Assembly: GCA_019843655.1 (NCBI GenBank)
Contig: JACDQD010000002.1
Coordinates: forward strand, 10,676,393-10,740,392
Origin: Lethocerus indicus
Lineage: Eukaryota > Arthropoda > Insecta > Hemiptera > Belostomatidae
DNA length: 64,000 nucleotides
Reading direction: 5' to 3'
Below, piece after piece: positions 1 through 13,820 of the stretch. A program made the position numbers and the translations under genes. Position 1 is the first letter of the stretch. Every line of letters begins with the position of its first letter. Under the pieces are notes generated by a model. That model was not told the origin of the DNA, searched no databases, and worked only from the letters and a program-made list of their open reading frames with translations.

Positions 1-371
1 GTTAAATTGAAATGTCCTACTTCCGCCTCATGATTCGGATTAGTCGTTTGTTCGGTATAAATTGAAAACGGTATACCTTAGAAAGAAGGTAGAGGGCGTA
101 TAAAGTGGGCGTTGTAAACTTTTACAAAATCACGAAAACAATAAGGACGTAAATCCATCCCAAGTTTTATTAAACCACTTAATTTCCTATATTATAAGAC
201 TTATGCCAATACCTGAAATTGTACGTTAAATATTTTATTAGGTACAGGATCACGTCCGAGTATTCCTCCGTAGAAAACGGTTGCAAAACAATATCTATAG
301 TTGTGGAACTGAGTGTGCGGAGTGTTGGGCCCTCGGGATCGGGGCTAGCATACTGATGAATGTTTAACAGT

Positions 372-390
372 GAGAGAGAGAGAGAGAGAG
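372..390. repeat. (GA)n microsatellite
   Basis: Uninterrupted GA dinucleotides inside a GC-moderate patch; GA runs bind GAGA-type factors in insects, but no function is shown here. Confidence 0.9.
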
Positions 391-749
391 TTGTGCATGT
401 GCGAGGAGGGTTCTGCGGTCTGCCCACCTCGGCCGGGATTGATGGCCCCCCGTAGTTAACATGTGTAAAGTTGATATTGAGTGGCTAATTTCTGAGATAT
501 ACGCTCCGGGGTCGGCCTTCGCCCTATTTATTACATCGAAGCCCTGTTCAATATCTCTTCCGGGGGAAAACTTGGTTCGGCCACCGGCCCCCAATAACCC
601 GCCCTTTACTCAACCCTCCCAACGCACTCTCCCTCTGTTTCTCCCTTTCTTTTAAAATTATTGCACCCAACACATGTCCCAGTATGAGATATAGAAATTT
701 AGAATTTTTCTTGCCTATTCCAACTAATTTTTCTTAACAAAAAAAAATA

Positions 750-780
750 AATTCTAATAAAAATAATTATTATTAGAATT
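750..780. repeat. AT-rich inverted repeat
   Basis: AATTCTAATAA and its exact complement TTATTAGAATT, 11-bp arms with a 9-nt loop. Confidence 0.8.
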
Positions 781-3700
781 ATATACGAATAGTTCTCTCC
801 TTGGTTAGAAGACTGAATCGATGATTGAAATCCAGACTATGAAGTTTTAAAACGTTCGTAACAAATCGTCGAAAATACCTGAAATACCATTCTTTTTACT
901 CCACCGACGACGAAACCTGTTCGGAGGGTGTTTGGCTTGTTTCAGGACGCTGAAGTTGATTCATTCCCCGGTGCTACCGTGAAATTGAAGACGGTTTTCA
1001 GTTTGACAGGGGAAAACTCAGATAAATATCCGTCGCCGGAAGAATCTGCTCTCTCCGTCCCTCCTTTCACACCCAGAATGTGGAAAATTTCTGGCCGGTT
1101 CTGAAATAGACTGGGCGCTATGAAAAGAGGGATACGGGGTGTGTTCAACCCCCACGAGATGTCGACTATTTTTGGAAAAACGCTGACTGCAGTCAGGGGG
1201 GTGAGGCTCTGCCGGATCAACATTAACCACCCGTCCCCACTATTGACTTACGCGACCGCATTAACGTCTCGATAAACGTATGTGTCATGTCTTCTAAAAT
1301 CTCATCTAGACACAACACAAGCCCTGCGTTTATTATAGAGTCTTTCCAAGTACCGTCGATTGTGTTGTAGCGACAATATTTCTGTTGGAGTTATTGGAGT
1401 TATTTTAATTATGCGTTATTTTTCTAATAAAGATATAATATAAACGATCTAGTAAATTGAACTACTCGTCATGGTAATTTTGAATGGTTTGTTTTTTCCT
1501 TTCGTTTTGTTGACTTCAATTTGTAAAGGAAGCGAACTGGGTGAGTGTAGAGGTGACACATTCGTACATTTTTAAATTCGACCTAAACCATATTTTACAA
1601 TAACATGTTGGGAACATAAGCCTCGTTGAACACATAGGGTTGTTGGAGGTCTCATATTTTAAAGCGGGATCATCATGTCTCGCACCCTAAAAATGTTTCT
1701 CACCCTCCCGTTTCATATATTTCCACCCTTCCTCCTCCTCACTGCATAAACAAGGCGTCCTATACAAGGCATAAAAAAGGTTAAATAAGCTTCTCGGCCT
1801 GCCGGCGGTATCTTATGAGGTGTGAAGTCCGGGCCTCTGAGGGAGCAACAGTCCCCCGCCACTTCCCCCTCCAGGAGTAGTCAGTTTTTTTATGCTCCCA
1901 TCTCTGCCCTTCTGCCCATATTGGTAAAGCGATATCCGAGGGCTGAGAGTGCGTGAGCCATCCATCAATCAAAAAGTAGGTCTGGCATGGCCAGCCCTTT
2001 TATACCCTCCCCAACATCTGATCACAACAAGGGTTCGTATATTTATGGGGAATTCCTGTCCCAGGGTTAGTATTAGATATCAACTTTAATATAAAAACTG
2101 AAACAGAACGAATCTGTTGAATAATAACAAAATTATCCAGTTATCCATTATCCACCAGGGGGAATATAATGAAGGAGTCATAACTACTTATGAAAATATG
2201 AATGTGTCTGTCAAATTTTCTATGGTTGTTGATAACAATAAATCCAGTTTTATCCGTCAGCATAATTGAATGGATAACTGGACAGGCTGAGTTTGAATGA
2301 TAACGAAACGTAATCCCGCTCGGAACTTTTAAATAAAACATATTCATCTTCATTCAGTCTTCATCGATTTAACACCTCGTTAATTTGTAGCTTCGTTTCA
2401 AAGTCGTGGCACGGCGATGATTTAACTTCTCCGGGGCAATAAAAACGAGTCACAATGAACGGAAGTTTTATACCTATATTTTTCTGAATGGAGGAGATCC
2501 ATTCGCTTCCGGCCGCTAGCTGTCCCCTCGACCGTTTGAATATGAATGCCGCTTTTAAGAGCCCTTCAATCACGATCTGGTTTCTCGTGCAACCAGAAAC
2601 TCGGTTCACTAAAACTCTACATTTCGACCTCCTACCTTGAGACCTACTAGCTTCAATCAGCGATTGAGAAGGTATAACTCGGAACATGTCGAGAATTATA
2701 ACATGAACTGTTTATTTATTAATACTTTCTCTATATAATAACCAGTCATCACGTGATTTACGGTAGCGGAAGAGTATGATTGTCAATAAAAATGTATTGA
2801 ATTTAAGTGAGTTGATGCCTCATTTCACCCGCTATACGGGAACATATATAATAGTTAAGGTTTCTTTAAGTGATTATACCAAAAAGGATACATTAATATT
2901 AGTTGTTTGTCGGGAGTACTGTCATTGTATTGCATACTAACATTAAGTATTAGAATCCAGGTAATTAGAGTACATGAGAAATGAGATTTAAATATCAGTA
3001 GAACTGAATATCTGTAAAGTAATTCTTATCAGTTATAAGGAATGGCCGCAGAAGAGTTGAGAGTGCAGATGCCATCGGCTAATTCACTTGTTTGGGCGAA
3101 ATCAGCGGGTGCTCGGAGAGATAGATGTCGGAATTCATGACAAGGAAACTGAGGAGCGTTGCTTCAGCGGGGGGGAACTTTCCTAAGGCGATTTCGAGAG
3201 CTCGTTTAAACCGCAATGGCCGGTTCTCCGGCCGGGGGCTCTTAGGGACAGTGTCCACCACCGGGCAATAGCCTATGGCACACTTCCAGCCCAATACTCT
3301 ACAGCCGTACCCACCCCCCGGGGCCTAAGTATCCGAAATAACGATCCGATTGGGGCATCCTTTGAAACATGTTCTTAGAATGTCCGTTCCAAGTCTTCGA
3401 GTTCAGCTCAACCAGTGATGTTCCCAGTACTCAATTGTGCTTTCATAATAGAATTACGAGAGCAAAATTATCCGGATACACACGCGTGTGTATACACTAA
3501 GGTGTTAGTTAGAGGTAGGGTTTCATTTATTCTTGAAAATAACGCGACTAATTAAAATTGATCCATTGTTTTGATCAATTAAAACGGGTGGTTTGAAATA
3601 ATCGATATATTTTAATCTTAACAAAACCTATATACACAAAGAAATATAATTCGGTATTTGAAGAAAGGAATTTAGTTTTTTTGAACAATTAAAAAACGCG

Positions 3701-3983
3701 TGAGACTCGTGAAACTGTTGAAATGTTTATAGTTTGAAGTCACAAAATAAACTGGAAAACGAGATTTGTACCTCCTATGCTATCATTAGGTGGTTTAAGA
3801 AATTGTACGTTTTCCGAAAGAAGGCCCGGAGAATGACCCGGTGTATTTGAAGATTCGATGGTAAAACAAATCCACCTTCCTTCCTTCCTTACCGGAAATG
3901 AGGTATATTCTGCGTGAAGCCTGTTCATCCTGTCTCTCTGAATATTAGCTCCGGGTTCTGTCTCGGGAATGATTTGTATGTTC

Positions 3984-3994
3984 GGGGGGGGGGG
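3984..3994. repeat. G homopolymer (11)
   Basis: One of several 10-12 bp G or C runs in the window. Others are at 7605-7614, 46498-46509, 52388-52399, 54610-54621, 60228-60239 and 62368-62379. Confidence 0.9.
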
Positions 3995-6324
3995 AGAGCA
4001 TTAATTATGATGTGATCAGAGCGGGCACTCCGGGGTGTAGATGTGCACCTGTCAACAGTTCTCAGGTGTGATGTATGTTGGGGCGCGTGGCCTCTCCCTC
4101 CCCCCCCCTACTCTCTCTCTCCCTCTTATATTATATGGTAGCGGGGGCGCCGCATATTCCCACTCGTGACGGAAGCTGACCGGGCCCCGCCGCTCAACAT
4201 CTGCTCTCCGCCTCCCCCACAACTAAATTATATTCATGCTCGCTCCGGCCTACCTTGGCGGATGTGGGGACCGACGATTGTTCGGTTTCGTTTTCGTTTC
4301 CGTTCGGAACAGCTGAAAACAGTTCGTTACAGATTATACCGTAGATTTTTTACGCCTCGGCCTCCGTGCCCTGAAGCATATAACTGTTAACTTCGTACGT
4401 CCTAGGCTGAAGCATCGCTGATTTAGTTCAGTTGCATTTCGTCGGTAAAATATTGGAGCATCCTTTCCGAACTGGCATCCCCCTTTTTAAGTGCTATATT
4501 ACTCGACAGTGCTACCGACTATCGGCGTGAAGCAGAAACCTGTCTGGTAAACGGGTTAAGACTGAAAATCACTGGAGTGATGATACTCCCAATTTACATT
4601 TCATTAGTTGTTTCATTTAACAGTGCTTTTCCTATGTAGTTAGATCGTCGTGATGGTAACAAGGTGACGATTGTCTCATATTAAACTAATTCTCTCCGCT
4701 TCCCTCTTATCGCTAATAAAATAGTTAAACACGTACTTGGGTAGTTGGGAGAATGCTAATTTTCATATTACATTAGTGTAATTCCAAACCCGCTCACTGG
4801 TTGTACATTCTGCGTTAAATTGTGAGTCCGGCAAATGTATTATATCCGAGAGAATTATTACCGAGCTATCTTTACGATGATCGGATATTGGATGTCCCGA
4901 CTAAATCGCGAAGGCGAAAAGACTGATCATAGCAATAATGCGGTCTTCTCCCCACCGGCAGGAGGACACAAAGGCGGGCGGGGTATAATAACTTTATGAT
5001 TCCCTTCTTTCCCTTTTTTTATCTATAACGGGTGGAGAAGCGGAAGGAAATAAAAAATTGTGCTGGCCCAACGGACAAATCGAAGGGGGTCCCAAAGATT
5101 AGGGCCCTCCTTTCAGGTATTGACCTCCCCTCCACCATTATTTCTTTATAGACAGCTTTCCTTATAACCTGTGGCTCAATACTGCGTCTCACGACTCCCT
5201 GAAAAATTGCTCCAACTCTTATCACCACTTACGTAATTAGCGCGACAACAATTTGTGTGGAAATTACTAACCGGGTATGTAATACAGACGTGTATAAAAC
5301 TTAAACGACAATATAGAGTCGCTGGGTAACAGTAGTTACATCAGTAATTATTTTATGACAAGGGAATAACGGCAGTAAATAATACTTATATAAAAATATA
5401 TTATTCGCTGATACGATAGAGCTTGAAATCGTAGATTGAGTAGGAGGCCATAAATGTCTAGAATGAAGGGTCGTTGGTCAATGGAAATTGTTGACTAGTC
5501 CCTCGGGATATGATAAGAACATATCCGAGACTGTAGAGGGAGCTTATTTTTCATGACTTTTACAGTATTTGGTTGGAGCCGGTCTGTATTGGTTTACTGG
5601 TTAAACAGAGGGAGGATCAAGAATGGGGACGCTGGCTTCTTTAATTGATGGCAAATTCTGGGGCCCTCCCTCCGGTAATCTCGCCCCGGTGCTGTTCGTC
5701 ACGCACTTCTGTAACTGTAGACCTTTTGAAATTAAACTCGCCCCGTCTCCCTTTTTTGCGTTCCGAGCTGTTATCTTTTTTCTTCCTCCTTTTTTGTATG
5801 ATTTAATTGATCGATTTGGGCAGCCCCTCGACCTCGGAGATTTACCCGCTCGGGTTACCTCAAATTAGACCGGTCTCTTCTGTATTTGTCTTCTTTGGAC
5901 CTCCTCATAAAGAGGTTCGCCAATATCATTAGCGTAAACGTATTTTTTAAACAATAATAATGGAAAATTTTATTATTTTCAGACACAGATATTGGAAAAT
6001 GATTTCATGTCACCGTAAACCGTGCCTTTTTCACAAGACTTAAATTTGATTGACTGATTACTTGTTCGTAAATCAAGATCTAGGCCCCGACATCCGATGG
6101 CGGGAATCCGAGCGGAACGGTTCCATTGACCGAGCGAGAGGAGAGTCATTTTCCCGCGGGGTCATCACACCTCTCGGTGGGTGCGGAGAAGAATAGCAAC
6201 ACAACCCCGAATTTATTGCGTATCGGAAGTCTCGGTGGGCGGAACTCATTAGCCGCCTAGCCGGGTGACACGAAACGTTGGAGATACACAGAAAACTAGT
6301 GGACGTGGAACTTACTTAAAAAGC

Positions 6325-6465
6325 TACTCATTTAACTACCGATCCTCCCAAGTAATTAACTTTTAATGATCAATTATGCGAAAGAGCGGCGGAGAGGAGG
6401 GTCGAGTAATGGACAAGGAAAACCCATTTGTCTCGAGGAAGGAGTGATCCTTTTCATAAACGGGA
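6325..6465. repeat. noncoding module A, copy 1
   Basis: Shares a collinear series of words with 7042-7185: CCGAT, AATGA-CAATTAT, GGAGAGG, CTAATT/GTAAT, GACA-GGAAA, CCATTTGTCT, AGGAGG-like and TTCATAA. No protein is conserved between the two. A diverged direct duplication, of unknown role. Confidence 0.55.
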
Positions 6466-7041
6466 AAAAGTGCTTATCTTTTTGGGACCGATTTAGCACG
6501 GACAATTGGGAACTGTTATTCGAACCAATTTGTAACCGATGGCGGAAACGAAAGGATCACACCGGTTCCGGATGGTTATAGAGGTTCACGACCTCTATGC
6601 GCTTCCGAACAGACAGGTGAACAATGTGCAACGAAACGTATTGTCAGAAATCAGGATATGAATGTAACGTTTATAAAAATTACGTTTCAGATAATATAAG
6701 TATGTTGGTAGCAATCGGATTTTTATTACAGAATGTGATCGTTAAATTGTTAAATTTTTCAAATATTTAATACTCATCCTGAAATATCGATTATAAAATA
6801 ACTTACGAAGCTTAGGAGGATGAGCGCTAAAGAATATTCGGCCGATTCAGTTACGACTACCTAAATATTTGTTATTGTTGTAAGAAAGTAGGAGTGAAAC
6901 TTGCTGTTAGCTGCTGTAGAATAACGAGTTAGAATGTCAGTTATCCAAGCGTTCTGACAATTAATAGCACATTATGACAGCAGAAGTGGAATTTCCAGTT
7001 CCTTCAATGACCAATAACGAGCTTTCTTCCAGCAATTATGT

Positions 7042-7185
7042 CTATCATCCATAATTGCCGATTTTCCTTAAGTTAATTTACTTATAATGAACAATTATAC
7101 CGGGGAGAGGTTAAGCGAGGGGCGCTAATTGACAGGGAAAGTCCATTTGTCTACAGGAGGGGAGAGGCCGGGCCTACTTCATAAG
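7042..7185. repeat. noncoding module A, copy 2
   Basis: Direct-orientation partner of 6325-6465, about 720 bp away. It has GGGGCGCTAATTGACAGGGA where copy 1 has GTCGAGTAATGGACAAGGA, then TCCATTTGTCTACAGGAGG where copy 1 has CCCATTTGTCTCGAGGAAGG. Confidence 0.55.
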
Positions 7186-10100
7186 GCGTCCCTCAATAAC
7201 GGCCCGATCCTCGGAGTGTTGAAGCCTTTACGCTTTAATGAGGGATAACTTGCAAAATTGAAGCCAAACAATCTTCCCATCCCCGTTCACTTATGTTGAG
7301 CCGACTAACAGCTAAAGTCACAATTAATTATATTTAAATTATCGCATTCCGAAAAGATTCAGATCCCGTTTCGGGCCGTCCAGTGAAAACTGCCGGGGAT
7401 GAAATTGTCGGCCCAATTGTCTAATTCAACAATTGTCAATTCTCGTTTGCACCACTTTGCACAGCAAATTATAAGCGAGAATTGGTGTACCCTGTTTGTT
7501 TCTCCGGTCGAGAGACACCGCCACCCCCGATAGAGCACAGCCGCCCTGACTTTTGTAGCAATTAAAACTCGACCACGATGCCTGGTGGTGGTGGCGGTGG
7601 GAGCGGGGGGGGGGACAAATTTAATTGAATTTGTTTCAAGTTGCCAACACTGAACTCCGTACAACCATGAAAACCGCACCGATCTCCACTCGCGCGGTCT
7701 AACCCTCTATCTCTAACCCCCTCGCTCTATCCACCACCGGGTAAACTACTACCATTTATCTAATAGCTTCCAACAACCAAACTTCTGCATTCAGTTCACT
7801 AAATCATCAATTACTAAAAACAACAGAAACAATAAAATAACCGAGTAAACCATTTTTGAATCGTTTTTTAAAAACAACCCTTCCTGATTTTGAACTGGAT
7901 ATTAATATTCCACTAAGTATGAATAAAGTATAGAGGAGGATCGAACCTTCAGCCGTCTTTGTGTATGAGTGGATGACTGCCAATATTTCTCAGTAAAAAT
8001 TTCACTCGGTAGATCTCATATCTCATATCTTCGTGCCGGTCAACTTAATAATTTACACGAAATTTCGTTTCTACAACGTTCCTATTTCCGAACGGTTATA
8101 AGAGCTTTTCGCAAGTTTTCTCCTTTTCAATTCCACGGGGTTAATTTATATGCTAGATTTTTTCTCAACGGACTTTGACGTGTATGCAGTCGTAAAGAAT
8201 CGAATAACGAAATTCCGGAATGCTGTACATTTTGTTTAGGGGCGTTTTAATAAACGCGGCCAATTAGTATTAACGGGCTAATCGAGGGAGCGGTGACAAA
8301 TTGAATAGCGTGGAAACACAGAACGAAACACGATTATTATAATTGAGGGTTCGTGTCTAATAATTTGTTATAACTGGAAAGTGGGGGGTTAACAAGAAGG
8401 GGGAAAACGCGGCTGGCTCGTTATGGTGGGGCCGATAAGATCGGGGAGGGAGGCCGGCCAGAGCCAACAATTCAAGTTTTGACACGGAAGTTTCTCTTTG
8501 GTTCTCCCCCCAACCCCCCGGAGTACTACAACTTCGAACCACTTCCGCTCTTCCACCCAGCACACCACAACTATCATGCTCCGCTCTGACTAATCTACAA
8601 CAATAATTAGCATGACGCGTGACGAGGGCGGGAGCGTTTCATTGTTGTAATTGGCCCGGTTCTTTGGACCAATTAAAACATTACTATCTGTTTCTGTAGA
8701 GTTCTTAGGTTCGAATGCATCCTTCTATCTGGGGCCGGTCATCGGGCGGATGGCGGGCGGGAGGGAGCCTAAGAGTGAGAAGGCGTTTCGACAGAAACGG
8801 CAACTTCCTGTTAACAAGGGTGGTAATTGCCTCCCTCTACCGCAAACCAGATGAATTATATCAGATATGAAACCGACCGTTTGTTATGGGAACGGGCCGC
8901 AATTAATTTCGGCTCGGGTCTGGGGGCAGGAATTAAATCGCCATAATGGTTCGGACGGTTATCTACTCCAGAGCGCGCGTCTTGATTATCAGATTATCGC
9001 AGATATTTTGGATAGAAGTTCCCTTGGTTTACTTAGGCAAAAAGAAGTTAGTTTATGGTTAAGTACTTCGCCATAATAACATACCACGAAACATGTGACT
9101 TGACAAAGACCAAATAAGTGAGCAAAGGCAGAAGTATCCCAGTATTAATTTTAGAGTGTAGACAGCATATCTTATGATATCGTGATATTATTTCAAATCC
9201 CCCCCCCCGAACTAATGCTTTAAACTAGTTTATACTACATATGCGTCGGTCTATGGAAAATAATAACTTCGAGTTCCCTTTTATCGAATATAAAACTAAC
9301 TTTTACTCACATTCGCGGTCAGGTCAAAGCGTTCGCGTGTGTGGGCAAAGAAATTCCGACAACGAAAATGACACATTCTGAACGTTAAATATTGAAACGA
9401 TCGGCCGTAGGAGCGAGTTCGGGGCAAGTAGTTTCTAGTTTGTGGACGGCAGTTGAATTATATAAATGCATCACAAATAGCGGCCCATATCCCCTCCTAG
9501 TTTCTTTTCCTTGGGCCGCAGTCGAAGGCGCCTGCATTTACGTAACCTAACCGTGCTCTGTGGGAGCCAATTGGAAAACATCAATATTTGCGAGCGTGTA
9601 ATAGGGACCCCGGCGGCTCGGAGTTGGGGGAGTGGAAAATTACAAGAATTACAACAAGACTTACGATAGACAGTGAGCCCCGAGTGCCTTTTGAATAATG
9701 GCTTGTGAGAGAGTAACCCCCTGCCAAACCTGCACACCTCTGTTCCCATCATCTCCGGCACCCCTCGATAGGTAGGTCAATTGGTGGTCAATGGTATGAA
9801 ACCCATTTCATAATTACACGCTCGAGACATTGATGACTACAATATTGATAAAATGTTTGCTTGAGCTGTCGTGAAATCAATTTGCCGAGCGAATGTTTGC
9901 CGGCTCAACAGGTTTGATTTACAGCCAATTCCCAACGAATAAGCTTTTTATTTCTGTTTCGCTTTAATGATTTCGTAGATTTTTATGGTCTATTAAATTA
10001 TTTCACACTAATAGGATCTGTGAAGTATTAGTGTTTTAAGAGCTACTTATGAGACATGTCTTGCCTCACTAATGAATCGTCCAGAGAAGGTGTCAGAAAA

Positions 10101-10618
10101 TTATAATTATGCATGGTCCCTTGATTTCGGAACAATAAATCCGCATTAATGAACATCAATTTTTTTATGAACTGTGCTGATAAAGGTCGAAAATTAATGC
10201 AACTAACTTTACACATAATAATGCTTGCAGACTAATCGCAGTATATCTCAAAACATTTTTATTGGAAGAGGGAATATTACGTATCTTTCAACAGTATCTT
10301 TTCAACACATTAATTATTTTTTAAACTCATTCGACTCAGTTTCTTCACAAATTGCAATAATGAAAATAATAATTAATAATAAAAAAAAGTTTTGTGATTT
10401 ACGCAAAATATAGAGCAAAATTAACACCCGAATGTTACTATTATTATACATTCTAATAGTAATCCAACCTAGAACTATAGTAACCCATAGTAACCAAAGG
10501 AAGAAGCATTAATGTTAAAGTAGTTTCAACAAAGTAAAAAATGCAACAGAGGGCAAGTGTGAAGGAAGCTGATGTGATGAAGGGGAAGATATAGATTTTT
10601 GCCCCGGTACACATAAGT

Positions 10619-10742
10619 GGCGGGGCGGGGCGGGGCGGGGAGGTAGATAGCATAGGGCGAGCACGAGCACTAGTCACTTAGCCTAGTTCACTAATGGGTA
10701 ATCGATATCTAGGAGGGGGTGGTTGCCCCCGCCCCCGCCCCC
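10619..10742. repeat. G-rich and C-rich tracts facing each other
   Basis: GGCGGGGCGGGGCGGGG repeats at 10619-10640 have at least four G4 runs on the plus strand. GCCCCCGCCCCCGCCCCC lies at 10725-10742, giving G runs on the minus strand. Each could form a G-quadruplex, or the two could pair as a hairpin with a loop of about 85 nt. Confidence 0.7.
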
Positions 10743-11028
10743 TTGCACATAGCACTGAGCACCATCCACAGTCCGTCAAACTTCCTTTCTCCACCGGTCG
10801 GGTTCTGTTTCCCTCTCCTTCTCTTTCCTTCACGGTCCACTTTCTTTTATTTTCAAACTTAAATGGTTTTGGTTGGAAAATTCCCTCTCAAACACTACCC
10901 GTGGTGGCATTAATAATTAAAGCGATACCATGATGTATCATTGAATAACGAATTATTGTGGCCAGGGAAATACTTCAAAGAAATAATACGTCCCTGTTCA
11001 AACATTTCATAGGTCAAAAGAACATTAT

Positions 11029-11033
<5 letters not shown>

Positions 11034-11077
<44 letters not shown>
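11034..11077. repeat. (TA)n microsatellite
   Basis: About 22 uninterrupted TA units; AT-rich unique DNA on both sides. Confidence 0.95.
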
Positions 11078-11082
<5 letters not shown>

Positions 11083-12169
11083 CAATTCCATGTATTTCGT
11101 TCGAAATCCCCTTGTGGAAACTCCATTTTGATGTTGTGTTGTTTTCAATTGACTGGAGGAACGTAGAGAAAAATAAACCCTTTAGAAATAGGTTTATAGA
11201 GTCAAAACTGAGTAGGTACGCACATACCTAGTACTCTCATTGAATTGGAGCACTTAAAAGGAAATGTTTTTGAGTTTGTCTCTTCCTGTTCCGCTTCGTC
11301 GCCTTACGGTGAACTTAGACCTTCGTTACAATAGTCCACGGGCGCTTTCATATTGTCCGCACCGAGAAATGGGGCAGTAAAACTGGTAACGCGAGAGATA
11401 TTAAAGCGGAGGATGTTCCATTTTAAAATGGGGTGGTGGATGGGGGTGAGGAGGGGGCACCAATAAAGACGTCGTCGGGTTTGAACAGGCCGTAACTCAC
11501 TTTGTTGCCGGCTCCAGAGGCAAATGTCGACATCTGTTGCGCCCACTGTAAACACAGCCTTTATGCGCCTCCGACTCCACGGGGCTGGCCCAAATTGCCT
11601 CGTAAAATCATACAAGGGGCGGTCCACCCCCTTCCAGACATTTTTCATAAGGGATGATTTTTTCTTCCCCCGGCCTACAACCCTCCCGGAACCTCTGAGC
11701 CGTAACCGGGCCCCCGCCAGTTAGCTCTGTCCCTTAATATCAGCACTGTGCACTCGATTCCACAATGATAATGCTGCCCAAATATCTCCAAACAGTATGA
11801 CAGATAATTTCTTATTAAAAATTTGCGTTATATATAAAAATATACCCTTTGGAGCACATCGATTCCATTATACATTTAAGAAAGAACGAATCGGAATGTT
11901 TATAAAATACACCCATTAATCTATGTTTCGTCTAATAAAAAGTTTTGTTTCCTTAACCCGAAACTGCGATTAAAATAAATTCTACTCGCTGTAGTCGTAA
12001 CTTTAATAAACAAATTAGATTCCGGGGGTGGCGTAGGCCCCCCAAATCTTCCCCAGACTCCGCCCCACGGCCAATATGTCTTGTCCGGTTTTGTCTTTCA
12101 GTTTATTTATGCCTGACTCGCGCCTCACCAGAAAGAAAGGAAAGAAGCTTGTTCCTCGGTTCGGTGAGA

Positions 12170-12193
12170 GAAGAAGAAGAAGAAGAGAGGGAG

Positions 12194-12259
<66 letters not shown>
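12170..12259. repeat. (GAA)n/(GA)n microsatellite
   Basis: A short AGA triplet run grades into about 32 GA units (12196-12259). Open frames through it encode only Arg/Glu or Leu/Ser dipeptides and are not genes. Confidence 0.95.
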
Positions 12260-12262
<3 letters not shown>

Positions 12263-13127
12263 CCTGAGAATGAACTAAGAAGGAAAACGGTCGCCCTCAC
12301 GGCCCTCTTATCTCGGCTTCAGAATCGAAAATAAATCTTTCAACAGGTAAATTACCAGAAGCGTAAATCAAGCGGGGTCCTGCCCAAATTAATTGTGCCC
12401 CCCTTCCGCATATACACCCCACGGACTGCAAAGCAAATCCGCTTTATATCCTTCGTCTTTTTATACGTTATTTTTAATTTTCAGTTCCAAACAACGAAGC
12501 GGCCAATGAGTTATGCCGGGAACTCACAGAACTGGCTTATGTCAAAGAATCTATCCAACCGGCCTGAATGAAACCGCCTGATGACAAATACAATGGGTGT
12601 ACACTTCCATCTATTTACGCTGACACCGTTAGGCCCCCTATACTACTTGCGGATCTTCCACTGTCGATTATCATTTGGTAGGCAACGGCTAGAGGTTTAG
12701 TTGAGGGCGAAATTCTTTACATTGAAAAACAGCGCAACAAGGATTTGAGATGATTAAGAAATATACTGTTTTATGAATAAGAGCGTACATTCAACACACG
12801 GAAATCAATTCGTCCTGCTTGCCCGACAATGATTCGTTTGTTGCATTGGCTGTTTGGCGCACCAGTTTACTGGGGAGCTGTACGAAGGCCAAGGGGAGAT
12901 ACGGGAAGGCCGGGAGGGAGGATAATGGCGCCGGTAGTCATTCATAAGGAAATTATATGCAGCGGCAGAGTGAAGTGGAGGGTGGGGGTTAATTTATGAG
13001 GGCAGGCGACGAACCGGCAACGCTAATTGACGGGCGCTAAGCAGTGGCGGGAGGAGGGCCACCTCCTTCAACTGAACGGACGGTCCTCAGTCTTGTGATA
13101 ACACAAATTGTTATAAGTGATCGCTGA

Positions 13128-13312
13128 GCCAACTCCCAGAATCGGCAGAACGCCCACAGGATATTGCCGATTCAATTGTGGCCGTTATTACTGTAATTCG
13201 CGACGTGGCCCACGGACGACACACTGGCGCACTCTCATAAGACAGGAAATTGTACAATTGTACGCAATTGAAGGGTCATCTCAATAGAGCGATAGATATT
13301 GGAAAATGGCTA
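13128..13312. repeat. noncoding module B, copy 1
   Basis: Shares, in the same order, GGATATTGCCGATTCAATTG, ACAGGAAATTGT, GTACGCAATTG and GATATTGGAAAATGGCTA with 13821-13980. Spacing is roughly conserved but intervening bases have diverged. No coding frame is kept. Looks like a duplicated regulatory or structural DNA block. Confidence 0.6.
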
Positions 13313-13820
13313 ACCCCCAACCGTGTAGATTGTCTTGACGAAGTAATTGTGCTGATAGGTTCCGTGACGCAGCATTTAGTTTGAGCAGGATGAGGAGAAA
13401 AACCGGGTGAAATCTCGGTTATACGTTTGGAGAATTTTGGAAGAGATATATAGAGATTATTATTATCTATATAGATTAGGTTATGACTTTATAGGTTAGC
13501 ACATGCGAAGTGGACGCCATCAAGGAATACTATATATTGAGAAATATGTAATATAAGAGAAATCTTAAATTCCGGAAATATTGAGAGATCTTTTCCGATT
13601 GTTTTTTTCCAAACCTTGCCGAAATAAAAAAAAATAATTTACTCCAAACTGATATACGTTACTATATACAGCTCCTTTGTAGGAATTGAATGTTTAATTA
13701 AGCAATATGATAAAAATTCTCTCCATTATTTCAGTAAATGGGAAGAATTGAAAGAAATTATACGAACGGCAGTATGATATATAAACATTTATAGAACTGG
13801 TACATACGTAATTTAAATGA

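Larger units (their letters stand above)
1..5870. other. gene-free region
   Basis: No exon or RNA gene is supported. GC-rich patches at about 400-650, 900-1240, 1790-1990, 3040-3320, 4060-4400, 4940-5230 and 5620-5870 alternate with AT-rich DNA. Open frames here are short and lack splice or family support. Confidence 0.6.
5871..10600. other. gene-free region with duplicated module A
   Basis: Holds module A twice. Further GC-rich patches lie at about 6080-6260, 7360-7720, 8380-8580, 8640-8860 and 9420-9780. No gene recognised. Confidence 0.6.

Noticed and set aside
7930..7960. Minus-strand GGTTCGATCCTCC as a tRNA T-arm
   Set aside because: No A box at the right distance and no cloverleaf.
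12103..12334. Open frames with Arg/Glu or Leu/Ser repeats
   Set aside because: Produced by the (GA)n microsatellite, which leaves frames open on both strands; the same applies at 55406-55630 and 56331-56630.
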